A DNA stretch of 64,000 nucleotides from Thermoanaerobaculum sp964488355 (GTDB taxonomy: Bacteria > Acidobacteriota > Thermoanaerobaculia > Thermoanaerobaculales > Thermoanaerobaculaceae), in assembly GCA_964488355.1 (NCBI GenBank), contig CAZAUJ010000004.1, positions 62,001-126,000 on the forward strand, in the 5' to 3' direction. Of the stretch, positions 17,906 to 25,813 are shown piece by piece. The notes beneath the pieces were generated by a model, which was not told where the DNA came from, made no database searches, and saw only the letters and a list, made by a program, of their open reading frames with translations. Both the position numbers and the translations under genes were made by a program. Positions within the stretch are counted from its first letter, which is position 1. Every line of letters starts with the position of its first letter.

Positions 17906-18310
17906 CTACGTGGTGCCGCCGCTCACGTACTCCTTCTCCTCGACGCCCTGGTACTTGGACGGGCACTTCACCAGCAGCTTTTCTGCCATCAACACACCAT
18001 CGGTATATCGCCCGATGACCACGATTTGCGTGGCTTCCTCGAAGTTGCCCGGTTTGGTACCGGCGAAGCGGACTTTCATGCGATCGCCCTTTTCGTCTTC
18101 CAGAAGGAACGAAAGCATGCCTGAGGTCTCGTCGTAGGAGGAAGAGCCGTGGACCAGCTTGCCAGCCACCTGCACGGCCTCCTGCGCCGCCCTCGCCTGG
18201 GCGAAGGTGACGTAAGGGGTGAGGCTGGCCTTGAAGGCACCGGCACCGAAAGCAATAAAGCCAACAATCAAGGCCACCCCAGCAACCGTCCAGAGGGTTC
18301 TTTTGCTCAT
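17906..18310 (-). CDS. ccmE: Haem chaperone CcmE, CxxxY type
   Basis: Carries haem from CcmABCD to CcmF in the periplasm. 134 residues with one N-terminal anchor (VAGVALIVGFIAFGAGAF) and the OB-fold typical of CcmE (VTFAQARAAQE, VAGKLV, VRFAGTKPGNFEEATQIVVIGRY). In E. coli the haem-binding residue is a histidine (HxxxY); here the matching position is Cys116 in CPSKY, giving CxxxY. This variant is known from archaea and some other bacteria. The ATG overlaps the ccmD stop (ATGA). Confidence 0.93.
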   Translation of the reverse strand: MSKRTLWTVAGVALIVGFIAFGAGAFKASLTPYVTFAQARAAQEAVQVAGKLVHGSSSYDETSGMLSFLLEDEKGDRMKVRFAGTKPGNFEEATQIVVIGRYTDGVLMAEKLLVKCPSKYQGVEEKEYVSGGTT

Positions 18311-18432
18311 TGCCGCTCCTCCTCTTCCAGCTTATGCAGGCGGCGCTCCAAACCGAGGCAGTACAGGTAAATCCCCAGCCATATGCCAACGGTGACGGCA
18401 ACAACCCAAAAGAGGCTTTCTGGTGCGGGCAT
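18307..18432 (-). CDS. ccmD: Small membrane protein CcmD
   Basis: 41 residues, a single membrane span (SLFWVVAVTVGIWLGIYLY) followed by a charged helix (ERRLHKLEEEERQ). Size, topology and place between ccmC and ccmE identify it. It helps release holo-CcmE from the CcmABC complex. Confidence 0.85.
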   Translation of the reverse strand: MPAPESLFWVVAVTVGIWLGIYLYCLGLERRLHKLEEEERQ

Positions 18433-18434
18433 GC

Positions 18435-19106
18435 TTACTCCCCCCTTTTCTCCCGCCGCAACTGCAGGCGGGCCAACCTCACCTCCAAAGAGTACAACCA
18501 CCAAAAAATGCCAGTAAATCCCACCATTGAGCCCATGAGGACTTGGAACATGCGGGAGTCCATCTTGATCTTCCCCTGCACGTTGATAATCGTGTCCGGG
18601 TGCAGCGACCAGTAGACTCGGGGGACCACGAACACCAGGAAGGGCATGGTGACGAAGGCCAGGATGGCGTAGGCGGCGGCCAGGGCAGCCCGGCGCTCAG
18701 GATCGCTGACCGCCTGTCGCAGGGCTAAGTAGGCAGCGTAGATCAACAGCAGGATGGCGATGGACACCTCACGCGGATCCCAGTTCCAAAAGCTGCCCCA
18801 CATCACCTTGGCGAAAAGCGACCCGCTCACGGTGGCTAAAAAGGCAAACAGCAGACCCAGCCGTGCGGACGCGGTGGCGCGGGCGTCGTCCAGCAGGTCC
18901 CGGCGGCGAAGAAACTGAATGGAAGCCACCAAATTGACGCAGAAAGCCACCACCGCCACCCACGCTTGCGGCACGTGAAAAAACACAATTCGCGCCGACT
19001 CCCCTTTGAAGCCGGCGGCCCGCGGTGCGTAGAAGAAGGCCGCCCAGGCAACCAGGCAAATCCAAAGGCACAACAACCCGAGAAGGACTTTTTTGCGTCT
19101 AGTCAT
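18435..19106 (-). CDS. ccmC: Haem exporter/loader CcmC
   Basis: Inner-membrane protein that loads haem onto CcmE. 223 residues and six spans. The WWD motif appears as VMWGSFWNWDPREVSIAILL near residue 115; the two external histidines are in FFHVPQAWV and SLHPDTI. The start overlaps the end of ccmB by 8 bases. Confidence 0.95.
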   Translation of the reverse strand: MTRRKKVLLGLLCLWICLVAWAAFFYAPRAAGFKGESARIVFFHVPQAWVAVVAFCVNLVASIQFLRRRDLLDDARATASARLGLLFAFLATVSGSLFAKVMWGSFWNWDPREVSIAILLLIYAAYLALRQAVSDPERRAALAAAYAILAFVTMPFLVFVVPRVYWSLHPDTIINVQGKIKMDSRMFQVLMGSMVGFTGIFWWLYSLEVRLARLQLRREKRGE

Positions 19107-19779
19107 GCCACACCGCCGGAAAGAGGAATGTGGAGGCGACCAGGGTCACCCCTGCCAACGATACGACAGCCCGCAAGGCCGGTACCACCGCTTGCCAGTC
19201 GCCGACGGTGGCAGCCATGCGCGTTCCTTGAATAAGGAAAATAAGTACCGGCAGCACCAGGGGCACCGCCAGCACCACGAACAAGGTGGCCGAGCCGGAA
19301 GCTCGGGCAATGATGGCGGCCACCATGGTGCAGGTGGCGGCGAGCCCCACCGCTCCTGCCATCAGCACCAGCACCAAGGCTGCCACGTTCGCGACGGAAA
19401 ACCCCATCAGCACAGCAAACAGGGGCACGAGGAAGGCCTCCAGCGCTATCAAGAGCAGCAAGTTGAAGAACAGCTTGCCGGCAAACACCGCCCCCGGCCG
19501 TGCCGCCAGGCGGAGGGTTTTGGCGGTATGTGCGTCTTCTTCCTTGACGAACACGCGCGGCAGCCCTGCGCTCGCGGCAAAGAAAAAAATGATCCAAAGA
19601 AGCGCAGCATGCAGGTGCGGCCGGTCCTGCTCATGAATGCGGTAGGGGCCAATCTGGTACGCCACGGCCATTAGGGTGGTCAGGGCAAACAGCCCCACGG
19701 CGGAGGCCGCCACGCGGGAGCGCAGCTCCGCCACCAGCTCCTTTCGCAGCACGGTGAGGCTTTCAGCCAGCCAGCTCAA
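19099..19779 (-). CDS. ccmB: Haem ABC transporter permease CcmB
   Basis: Membrane subunit of the CcmAB ATPase that drives release of haem-loaded CcmE. About 226 residues and six spans, with the family segments LFALTTLMAVAYQIGP, AALLWIIFFFAASAGLPRVF and VPLVLPVLIFLIQGTR. I favour a TTG start at 19779, preceded by GGGGGGACGAGG and overlapping the end of ccmA by 17 bases. GTG at 19752 is the alternative. The longer open frame starting at 19857 lies inside ccmA and is not used. Confidence 0.9.
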   Translation of the reverse strand: MSWLAESLTVLRKELVAELRSRVAASAVGLFALTTLMAVAYQIGPYRIHEQDRPHLHAALLWIIFFFAASAGLPRVFVKEEDAHTAKTLRLAARPGAVFAGKLFFNLLLLIALEAFLVPLFAVLMGFSVANVAALVLVLMAGAVGLAATCTMVAAIIARASGSATLFVVLAVPLVLPVLIFLIQGTRMAATVGDWQAVVPALRAVVSLAGVTLVASTFLFPAVWHD

Positions 19780-20389
19780 GAACCTCGTCCCCCCAGGCCA
19801 CCTCCCTTGGGTCGTTGGTGGCCACAACCACCGCACAGGCTTGCTTTCGTTCGGCAATCACGCGGCCGAGCGTTTCGTGGCCGGCGGCGTCTAAATTGGA
19901 GGTGGGCTCATCCAAAAGCAACACGGCCGGCCGATGCACTAGCGCTTGGGCTAGCTTCACCCGCTGCAGCATCCCTGAGGAAAACTGCCGAACCGGTCGC
20001 TTGAGCTCGCGGCCCTGCAACCCTAAGCCCGCCAGCAATTGGGTGAGATCCGCCTGGCTGGGCCGCAGCCCTCGCACGTGCGAGAAGAACTCCAAGTTCT
20101 CCAGAGCAGAAAGCTCTTCGTAAACAGCCATATCCGGTGCACAAACACCCAAAAACCGCGACCATTCACTTCGGGGAAGCTCCCCTTGGCCGTCCAGGTA
20201 CCGGACCGTACCGCCCGTAGGTCGCAGCAAGCCGGCCAAGATGTTCAGCAAGGTGGATTTCCCGGAGCCGTTGGGACCGGTAACCACCAGCACCCGTCCA
20301 GGGGCGGCTTGCCCGCTGACGCCGGCCAGCACCACATGCCCAGCGAAGCGCTTGGTAATGCCGGAAAACTCCACCCGCACCTCACCCAC
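19763..20389 (-). CDS. ccmA: Haem ABC transporter ATPase CcmA
   Basis: Cytosolic ATPase partner of CcmB. 208 residues with Walker A GPNGSGKST, signature SSGMLQR, Walker B VLLLDEPTSNLD and a His-less switch region ending ATNDPREV. It is first in the ccm operon. The start is GTG with no SD; TAAGCT lies 7 bases before it. Confidence 0.95.
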   Translation of the reverse strand: MGEVRVEFSGITKRFAGHVVLAGVSGQAAPGRVLVVTGPNGSGKSTLLNILAGLLRPTGGTVRYLDGQGELPRSEWSRFLGVCAPDMAVYEELSALENLEFFSHVRGLRPSQADLTQLLAGLGLQGRELKRPVRQFSSGMLQRVKLAQALVHRPAVLLLDEPTSNLDAAGHETLGRVIAERKQACAVVVATNDPREVAWGDEVLELAG

Positions 20390-20396
20390 GGCGCCA

Positions 20397-20402
20397 AGCT
20401 TA
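20397..20402 (-). promoter_or_regulatory. -10 box of the ccm operon (near-leaderless)
   Basis: TAAGCT on the minus strand, 7 bases before the GTG of ccmA. No ribosome binding site is present between them. Confidence 0.45.
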
Positions 20403-20456
20403 GCACGCCAAGAGGTCTGGAGGCGCAGGGAATGTTCTCCGGCCTGCCGCTTTTGA

Positions 20457-20462
20457 TACAGT
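20457..20462 (+). promoter_or_regulatory. -10 box, leaderless: membrane glycosyltransferase
   Basis: TACAGT, then six bases, then GTG at 20469. No SD is present. Confidence 0.5.
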
Positions 20463-20468
20463 GAGCCC

Positions 20469-22727
20469 GTGCGGCAAAATCTGCTTCAGGCGCTGGCAAA
20501 GTCCTGGCCGCTTTGGCCCAGCACGCGCCCCTGGCTCGGCCATGGCCTGTCGGCAGGGTTGGTGCTTTTGCTTGTGCTTTCGCGTTTCCTGCTGCTGCCC
20601 GCAGGACCCTGGGAGCAGGACGAGGCGCTTTTGGCCTGCGGCGTGTTGGACTTCGACCCGGGCCACCACATGCCCCAGCCACCGGGCTTTCCCTTGTGGG
20701 TTTGGCTTGGACGGCTCCTCATGGCCTTGGGGGTGGGCGACCCGGCCCGTGCTTTGCAGCTAGCCAGTGCCACCGCCTCCGTGCTGACTTTTCCGGCGCT
20801 GGTGCTCCTTTGGGAGCCCCTGTTGGGCCGGAGGCAGGCAGTGGCGGCAGCCCTCCTGGCACTCTTTCTTCCCGGCAGCTGGTTTCATGCCAGCCGGGCC
20901 TTCACCGAGACGGCAGCCGCGTGGGCGTTTATGTGCGCCCTCGTCGTTTGGCAGCGGGGCGAGCGGGTCTTCATGCCGGCGGCCTTGCTGCTGTGCACCA
21001 GCGCTTTGCTGCGGCCCCCATGGCTGCCTTTCTTGCTCGTGGTGGGCCTGGTTTGGGCCTGGTCTGTAAGGCAGTGGCCGGGCGAGCTGCTGCGGGGGGC
21101 GGGTTTGGCCCTTCTCCTCGCTGGTGCGCTTGTTGCCCCGCTGGTGCTGGAGGCGGGAGGCCTCGATGTTTACTGGCAATCTCTGCTCCAGCACGGTCGC
21201 GAGCACGCTTTCCTCTTGGGCACTGAAGGTTACCACTGGGCCGAACTGGGCCTGGTGAGGGGCTTGGGAGGGGGTGCGCCCGCGGCGCTGGTCCTTGCCT
21301 TGGCGCTCGGAGGCTGGGGCTCGCTGGTGCGTGGCCTGGGTTGGAGGCGATGGCTGACAGTTAGCGGTCTTGCCCTGTGGTTTGCTTACCTGCTGCTGTT
21401 CACCCACAACAGCACCTACCCTCGCTACGCGGTGCTGGCCTTACTGGTGCTGCCGGGCCCAGCGGTTTTGGGTCTTGGCCAGCTGGTCCGAAGGCCCCCT
21501 CTTGTCCTGGGTATCACCGGCCTGGCCACGCTCCTCTTTGCTTTGTGGACCTATCCGGCGGTGCTTTATGTACACCGTCACCGCCTGCCGGCGGTGGCGG
21601 CGTTCCTGAGCATCCCTGAGGATGCGGAAGCCAACGTGGTGTTTCAGGATGAGCTCTTTTCCTTTCGCAACTATCTGGCTCGTACCGGGCGCCTGAAGGC
21701 AGCCACGCTGCGTTGGAGCGAGGTTCAAGCCCCCAAGTTTGCTTTGGGGGGCGCCAAGCTTTTCTTGGTCACCGAGACTTCACCCGCGTTCGTGCCCGCT
21801 TCCACCTCCCAGGAACAGGAGTTTGTCGTGGGCGAAGAAAGGGTGATTCGCTTGTCCCAGGGCCGCTTCTTGCAGGCGCGCCTGGTGCGTCACCCGGTAC
21901 TGTTGTACCAGGGTGGCTCGGTGCGGGAGCAGGATGCCCAGGGGCGTGCCTTTGTTTGGCTTTACCCCGAGGCCACCTTGTTGCTGCCCGCGATGCAAGG
22001 GCCGGGGACTCTTACCTTGGCTGTGGAGTTGCCACCTGGCTTGGCCGAGGAGGGAGGCACGCAGGTGCAGGCCTGGGTAGACGGGCAGCAGACAGATGTT
22101 GTTGTGCTTTCCAGCTTTCGGGGCCTCATGAGGGTTCCCTTGCCCGAGCTTGGCCGGCGAAGGGAGGCGGCGCAAGTGGTCCCGATGCGCCTGCGCGCCC
22201 AGCGGTGGAAACGCTTGGCCGGTGATTTGCGCCCCTTGGCCCTTAAGGCGCGGTTCCTTTCCTTGGAAGCGCCCCCCTGGCCAGCGAAAACTTACGCCTT
22301 AGCTCCGGAAGCGGAGCAGATGCACGGCTTGGCGGTACGCGCGGAAGGGGTTTACGGTCCCGAGCGCTTTGGTGGTGCGCCGGGGGCCTGGTGCCAACCC
22401 ATGTGTTCCTTTGAGCTCCCCGTCAGCACCGGGCGCCTGCAGGTTTGGCTTTCCGCTCCTCGGCCCGCAGGGGCCCTGGTCAGACTGGAGCTGGAAGGGG
22501 CCAAGGTTTCCTTCTGGGTTCCACCCACCGGGACCTACGCGGAGCTTCCCGTGACCTTGGCAGAGGGTTTTGCCCGCCGGGCGCTGCTCGTGCTTACGGC
22601 TAACCCCTTTCAACCACCCCAGGACCCTCGCGCCCTGGGTGTGGTGGTCCACGCCCTGCGCTTCGAGCCCCACCTCCCCCCCCTGCCTTTGGCGGCGCCC
22701 GCGACGGGCTTTCCCCTCACTCGGTAA
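20469..22727 (+). CDS. GT-C-type membrane glycosyltransferase (family 39-like)
   Basis: 752 residues. The first ~360 hold about ten hydrophobic segments. After the first span is WEQDEALLACGVLDFDP, matching the acidic first-loop motif of polyisoprenyl-phosphate-dependent GT-C enzymes, followed by QPPGFPLWVWLGR, a typical second element. The last ~390 residues are a soluble beta-rich region of unknown fold. It probably glycosylates a lipid or protein on the outer face of the inner membrane. It overlaps the aldehyde dehydrogenase gene by 11 bases at the 3' ends. Confidence 0.75.
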   Translation: MRQNLLQALAKSWPLWPSTRPWLGHGLSAGLVLLLVLSRFLLLPAGPWEQDEALLACGVLDFDPGHHMPQPPGFPLWVWLGRLLMALGVGDPARALQLASATASVLTFPALVLLWEPLLGRRQAVAAALLALFLPGSWFHASRAFTETAAAWAFMCALVVWQRGERVFMPAALLLCTSALLRPPWLPFLLVVGLVWAWSVRQWPGELLRGAGLALLLAGALVAPLVLEAGGLDVYWQSLLQHGREHAFLLGTEGYHWAELGLVRGLGGGAPAALVLALALGGWGSLVRGLGWRRWLTVSGLALWFAYLLLFTHNSTYPRYAVLALLVLPGPAVLGLGQLVRRPPLVLGITGLATLLFALWTYPAVLYVHRHRLPAVAAFLSIPEDAEANVVFQDELFSFRNYLARTGRLKAATLRWSEVQAPKFALGGAKLFLVTETSPAFVPASTSQEQEFVVGEERVIRLSQGRFLQARLVRHPVLLYQGGSVREQDAQGRAFVWLYPEATLLLPAMQGPGTLTLAVELPPGLAEEGGTQVQAWVDGQQTDVVVLSSFRGLMRVPLPELGRRREAAQVVPMRLRAQRWKRLAGDLRPLALKARFLSLEAPPWPAKTYALAPEAEQMHGLAVRAEGVYGPERFGGAPGAWCQPMCSFELPVSTGRLQVWLSAPRPAGALVRLELEGAKVSFWVPPTGTYAELPVTLAEGFARRALLVLTANPFQPPQDPRALGVVVHALRFEPHLPPLPLAAPATGFPLTR

Positions 22728-24138
22728 AGCACACGACTTTGGGTTCGGTCATCTCCAAAAGGGCGAAAGCCACGCCTTCCCGGCCCAGCCCGGAGTTTTT
22801 AATGCCACCGAAGGGCATTTGGTCCAAGCGGTAGTCGGTGGAGTCGTTAACGATCACCCCACCGCACTCCAAATGCTTGATGGCGTAATGGGCGGCGGCC
22901 AAGGAGCGGGTGAAGATGGCTGCGTGCAGGCCGTAATCTACAGCGTTGGCCAGGGCCACCGCTTCCTCCAGCTCGTCAAAGGGCCAGAGAGCTACCACCG
23001 GCCCGAAGACCTCCTGGCAGGCCACCTTGGCCCCTTGGGGCACTCCGGTCAACACCGTCGGCTCCACCACCGTACCCACAGGCCCGCCGCGGCGGCCGCC
23101 GCAGTGCACCGTAGCCCCTGCGGCAGCGGCCTCAGAAATCCAGCTCTCGATGCGGCGGGCTTCCTGCTCGGTGATCACCGGTCCCATGTCGCAGCCTTCC
23201 TCCAACTTGGGGCCCACCTTGTAGGCCTGAGTCCTGGCCACGAAAGCTTCCAGGTAGCGATCGAAAATGGCTCGCTGCACGTAGACCCTCTGCACGCCGA
23301 TGCAGTTCTGCCCCGCGGCCCAGAAGGCACCGGAGACGGTGTCGGCCACCGCCCGGTCCAGGTCCGCGTCCGCCATGACGATAACGGGGGAGTTGGACCC
23401 CAGCTCCATGCCAATTTTCTTCAACCCCGCCAGCCGGGTGATGGCCAGGCCAGCTTCCACCCCGCCGGTGAAGGAAACCATGCGCACCTTGGGGTGGGTC
23501 ACCAGGGGGTTGCCCACTTCGTTGCCAGGGCCGGTGACCACATTGAGCACCCCCGGCGGTAACCCGGCTTGTTGGAACGCATGCGCCAGCTTGAGGGCGG
23601 AGAGGGGGGTGACGGTGGCCGGCTTCAACACTACCGTGTTACCCCCGGCAATGGCGGGTCCCACCTTGTGCGCCACCAAGTTAAGTGGGTCGTTAAAGGG
23701 CGTGATGGCGGCGATGACACCAATGGGCTCACGGTACCAGTAACCGTGGCGGTGCTCGCCGCCAGGAAAGGAGTCGAAGGGGATGGTCTGCCCGTAAAGC
23801 CTGCGTGCCTCCTCAGCAGAGAGGCTCAAGGTGTTTACGCACCGCCGCACTTCCTTGCGCGCCTCGCGGATGGTCTTGGAGCCCTCGCGGGCAATGAGGT
23901 GAGCGAAGTCCTCCAGGTGGGTGGCCACTGTGTCGGCCACGCGCCGGAGCACCTCCATGCGGTGTGCCACCGGCGAGAAACGCCACTGGCGAAAGGCGCT
24001 GGCCGCAGCGTCCACCGCGTGCTCCACATGTGCGGCGGTACCATGGGGAACGGTATCGACGACCGTTCCGTCCCAAGGATCCAGCACAGGAATCCGTTCG
24101 GCGGTGGAAACCCATTGCCCGTTTATGAGCATGTCCAT
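22717..24138 (-). CDS. NAD(P)-dependent aldehyde dehydrogenase
   Basis: 473 residues. ALDH landmarks: the substrate/cofactor segment ITPFNDPLNLVAHKVGPAIA, KPATVTPLSA, glycine motif FTGGVEAGLAI, the general base in GMELGSNSPVIV, and catalytic cysteine in AAGQNCIGVQRV. It resembles the lactaldehyde/glyceraldehyde-3-phosphate/phosphonoacetaldehyde branch; the true substrate is unknown. The start at 24138 follows the SD that overlaps the hom stop (TGAGGAGG), so it is cotranscribed with hom. Confidence 0.9.
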   Translation of the reverse strand: MDMLINGQWVSTAERIPVLDPWDGTVVDTVPHGTAAHVEHAVDAAASAFRQWRFSPVAHRMEVLRRVADTVATHLEDFAHLIAREGSKTIREARKEVRRCVNTLSLSAEEARRLYGQTIPFDSFPGGEHRHGYWYREPIGVIAAITPFNDPLNLVAHKVGPAIAGGNTVVLKPATVTPLSALKLAHAFQQAGLPPGVLNVVTGPGNEVGNPLVTHPKVRMVSFTGGVEAGLAITRLAGLKKIGMELGSNSPVIVMADADLDRAVADTVSGAFWAAGQNCIGVQRVYVQRAIFDRYLEAFVARTQAYKVGPKLEEGCDMGPVITEQEARRIESWISEAAAAGATVHCGGRRGGPVGTVVEPTVLTGVPQGAKVACQEVFGPVVALWPFDELEEAVALANAVDYGLHAAIFTRSLAAAHYAIKHLECGGVIVNDSTDYRLDQMPFGGIKNSGLGREGVAFALLEMTEPKVVCFTE

Positions 24139-24148
24139 GGTTGCCTCC

Positions 24149-25195
24149 TCACGCGTGCCGCCCCACCAGGGTGGCGTGGATGTCCAAGAGGTCGGAAAGC
24201 ACGGCAAAGGCGGTTTCTCTTTGGCCGGCGCCGGCGCCAACGATGGTTACCGGCCCTAACAGGTCAGTATGGAAGGTAATGGCGTTGGTGGCGCCGGTGA
24301 CGCTGGCCAAGGGATCGGACATGGGAAGCGCCTGCGCGGTAACGCTGGCCTGCACCTGCCCATCCACTACCTGCGCTTGCGCTACGAGCTTCCACCGCCT
24401 GCCCGCACGCCGCGCCTCCTCCACGTGGCGGGGACTGATGCCGGTGATGCCCTCGGCCAAGGTGACCTCGCTAAGCTGCAAGCGCTTGCGCAGCACGGTA
24501 TTGACCAGGATGACCACCTTGCCCGCCGCATCCCATCCCAAAACGTCCCCGGAAGGATCCGCTTCCGCGTAGCCCAGCTGCTGCGCCTCGGCGAGCGCCT
24601 GCTCGTAGGAGAGGCCCTCCTCCATCCGGGTCAAGATGAAGTTGGTGGTGCCGTTGAGGATGCCGGCAAAGCCGGTGATCCGGCAGCCCCGCAGGCCCTT
24701 ACGGGCTGTGCTGATCACCGGTGTGCCCGACATTACCGTGCCCTCGAAGCGAAACTCCACGCCCGCCTTGGCGGCGGCTTCCAGCGTTTCCCAAGGCGCT
24801 ACCACCAGTGGTCCCTTGTTGGTGGTGACCACGTGCCGGCCGCCGGCAAAGGCTTCTCGCAGGTGGGAGAGGGCGGCACCGCCGGTTTTGACGTCCGTCC
24901 AAGACACCTCCACCACCACATCGGCTGCCGCTTTGCGAATGGTGGTGAGGGCATCCCACCCGCTTTCCGCGGCGGGAAAGCCGCTGAGGGAACCGCAGCG
25001 CTGCAGGTGGGCCAGAAGCGCCTGGGGGTCGAGGCCGTCGGGATCAGCCACGGCGCCTTTCTTCACGTCGCTGACAGCAGTAAGGAGGAACTCGGCGTCG
25101 TAATGCTCCTTGAGCAAGCTGCCTCTTTCCGCCAACAGCTTGGCCAAGCCCTGCCCCACCACGCCAAAACCGATGAGGGCCACTTTCAGTTGCAT
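24149..25195 (-). CDS. hom: Homoserine dehydrogenase
   Basis: Reduces aspartate semialdehyde to homoserine for threonine and methionine synthesis. 348 residues, the short form without a C-terminal ACT regulatory domain. It shows the Rossmann entry VALIGFGVVGQGLAKLL, VVTTNKGPLV, the substrate segment GTVMSGTPVI, and GILNGTTNFILTRM-EEG. The ATG at 25195 follows AGGGAGG. The absence of ACT suggests control at transcription; an Lrp/AsnC gene is divergent 92 bases away. Confidence 0.93.
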   Translation of the reverse strand: MQLKVALIGFGVVGQGLAKLLAERGSLLKEHYDAEFLLTAVSDVKKGAVADPDGLDPQALLAHLQRCGSLSGFPAAESGWDALTTIRKAAADVVVEVSWTDVKTGGAALSHLREAFAGGRHVVTTNKGPLVVAPWETLEAAAKAGVEFRFEGTVMSGTPVISTARKGLRGCRITGFAGILNGTTNFILTRMEEGLSYEQALAEAQQLGYAEADPSGDVLGWDAAGKVVILVNTVLRKRLQLSEVTLAEGITGISPRHVEEARRAGRRWKLVAQAQVVDGQVQASVTAQALPMSDPLASVTGATNAITFHTDLLGPVTIVGAGAGQRETAFAVLSDLLDIHATLVGRHA

Positions 25196-25275
25196 GCGTG
25201 CCTCCCTTACCCTACCCGATGCTCGGGCCATGGCATTATGGCAGAGTTTGTGAAAAAGTCCACAGACTCCTGCGC

Positions 25276-25281
25276 TAAAAT
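25276..25281 (+). promoter_or_regulatory. -10 box, leaderless: Lrp/AsnC gene
   Basis: TAAAAT, then six bases, then ATG at 25288. There is no SD and no good -35. Confidence 0.6.
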
Positions 25282-25287
25282 GCAGAC

Positions 25288-25749
25288 ATGAAGCTGGACG
25301 CCTTGGATAATAAAATCTTAGCGGCGTTACAGGAAAACGGCCGCATGGCCCTTTCGGCCATTGCCGAGCGGGCAGGGGTTGCCCCGGCTACCGTGCACGA
25401 GCGGCTGAACAAGTTGCGGGCCGCGGGCGTGGTCAAGGGGTTTGCCGTGCGCGTGGACCCCCAGGCCCTGGGGTATACGGTGACCGCGTTGGTGCACGTG
25501 CGTGTGGACTTAGCTGCCGGCCTGGACAAGACCGTGCGTGAGCTGGCCGCCATTCCCGAGGTGGAGGAGGTGCACCTGATCACCGGTGAGTACGACCTGG
25601 TGGTGAAGGTGCGGGCGCGGAACACCATGCACTTGCAGGAGCTGCTCCTGGGCCGCTTGCACAAGGTGGCCGGTTTTGTGCGCTCGGCCACCGAGGTGTG
25701 CCTCACCTCTCCTTTGGAGCGCCTTGGCCCCCTCATCAAACCGGAATAG
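25288..25749 (+). CDS. Lrp/AsnC-family transcription regulator
   Basis: 153 residues: an N-terminal winged helix-turn-helix (LDNKILAALQENGRMAL, then IAERAGVAPATVHERLNKLRAAG) and a C-terminal RAM ligand-binding/oligomer domain (about 68-145, with ITGEYDLVVKVRA). Such regulators sense amino acids. Placement divergent from hom suggests it senses a threonine- or methionine-family product, but that is inference from position only. Confidence 0.92.
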   Translation: MKLDALDNKILAALQENGRMALSAIAERAGVAPATVHERLNKLRAAGVVKGFAVRVDPQALGYTVTALVHVRVDLAAGLDKTVRELAAIPEVEEVHLITGEYDLVVKVRARNTMHLQELLLGRLHKVAGFVRSATEVCLTSPLERLGPLIKPE

Positions 25750-25758
25750 AAAGCCGGC

Positions 25759-25791
25759 AAAAAAAAACCGCCCCGCCCAAAGGCGGGGCGG
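25759..25791 (-). terminator. Rho-independent terminator of the M4 protease gene
   Basis: On the minus strand, a perfect 10-bp GC stem (25791-25782 with 25777-25768, 4-base loop) is followed by nine T. It sits 22 bases after the protease stop. The plus strand has no T-run, so it does not clearly serve the AsnC gene. Confidence 0.85.
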
Positions 25792-25813
25792 CGTAAGGTC
25801 GTTCTTAGCAGCC

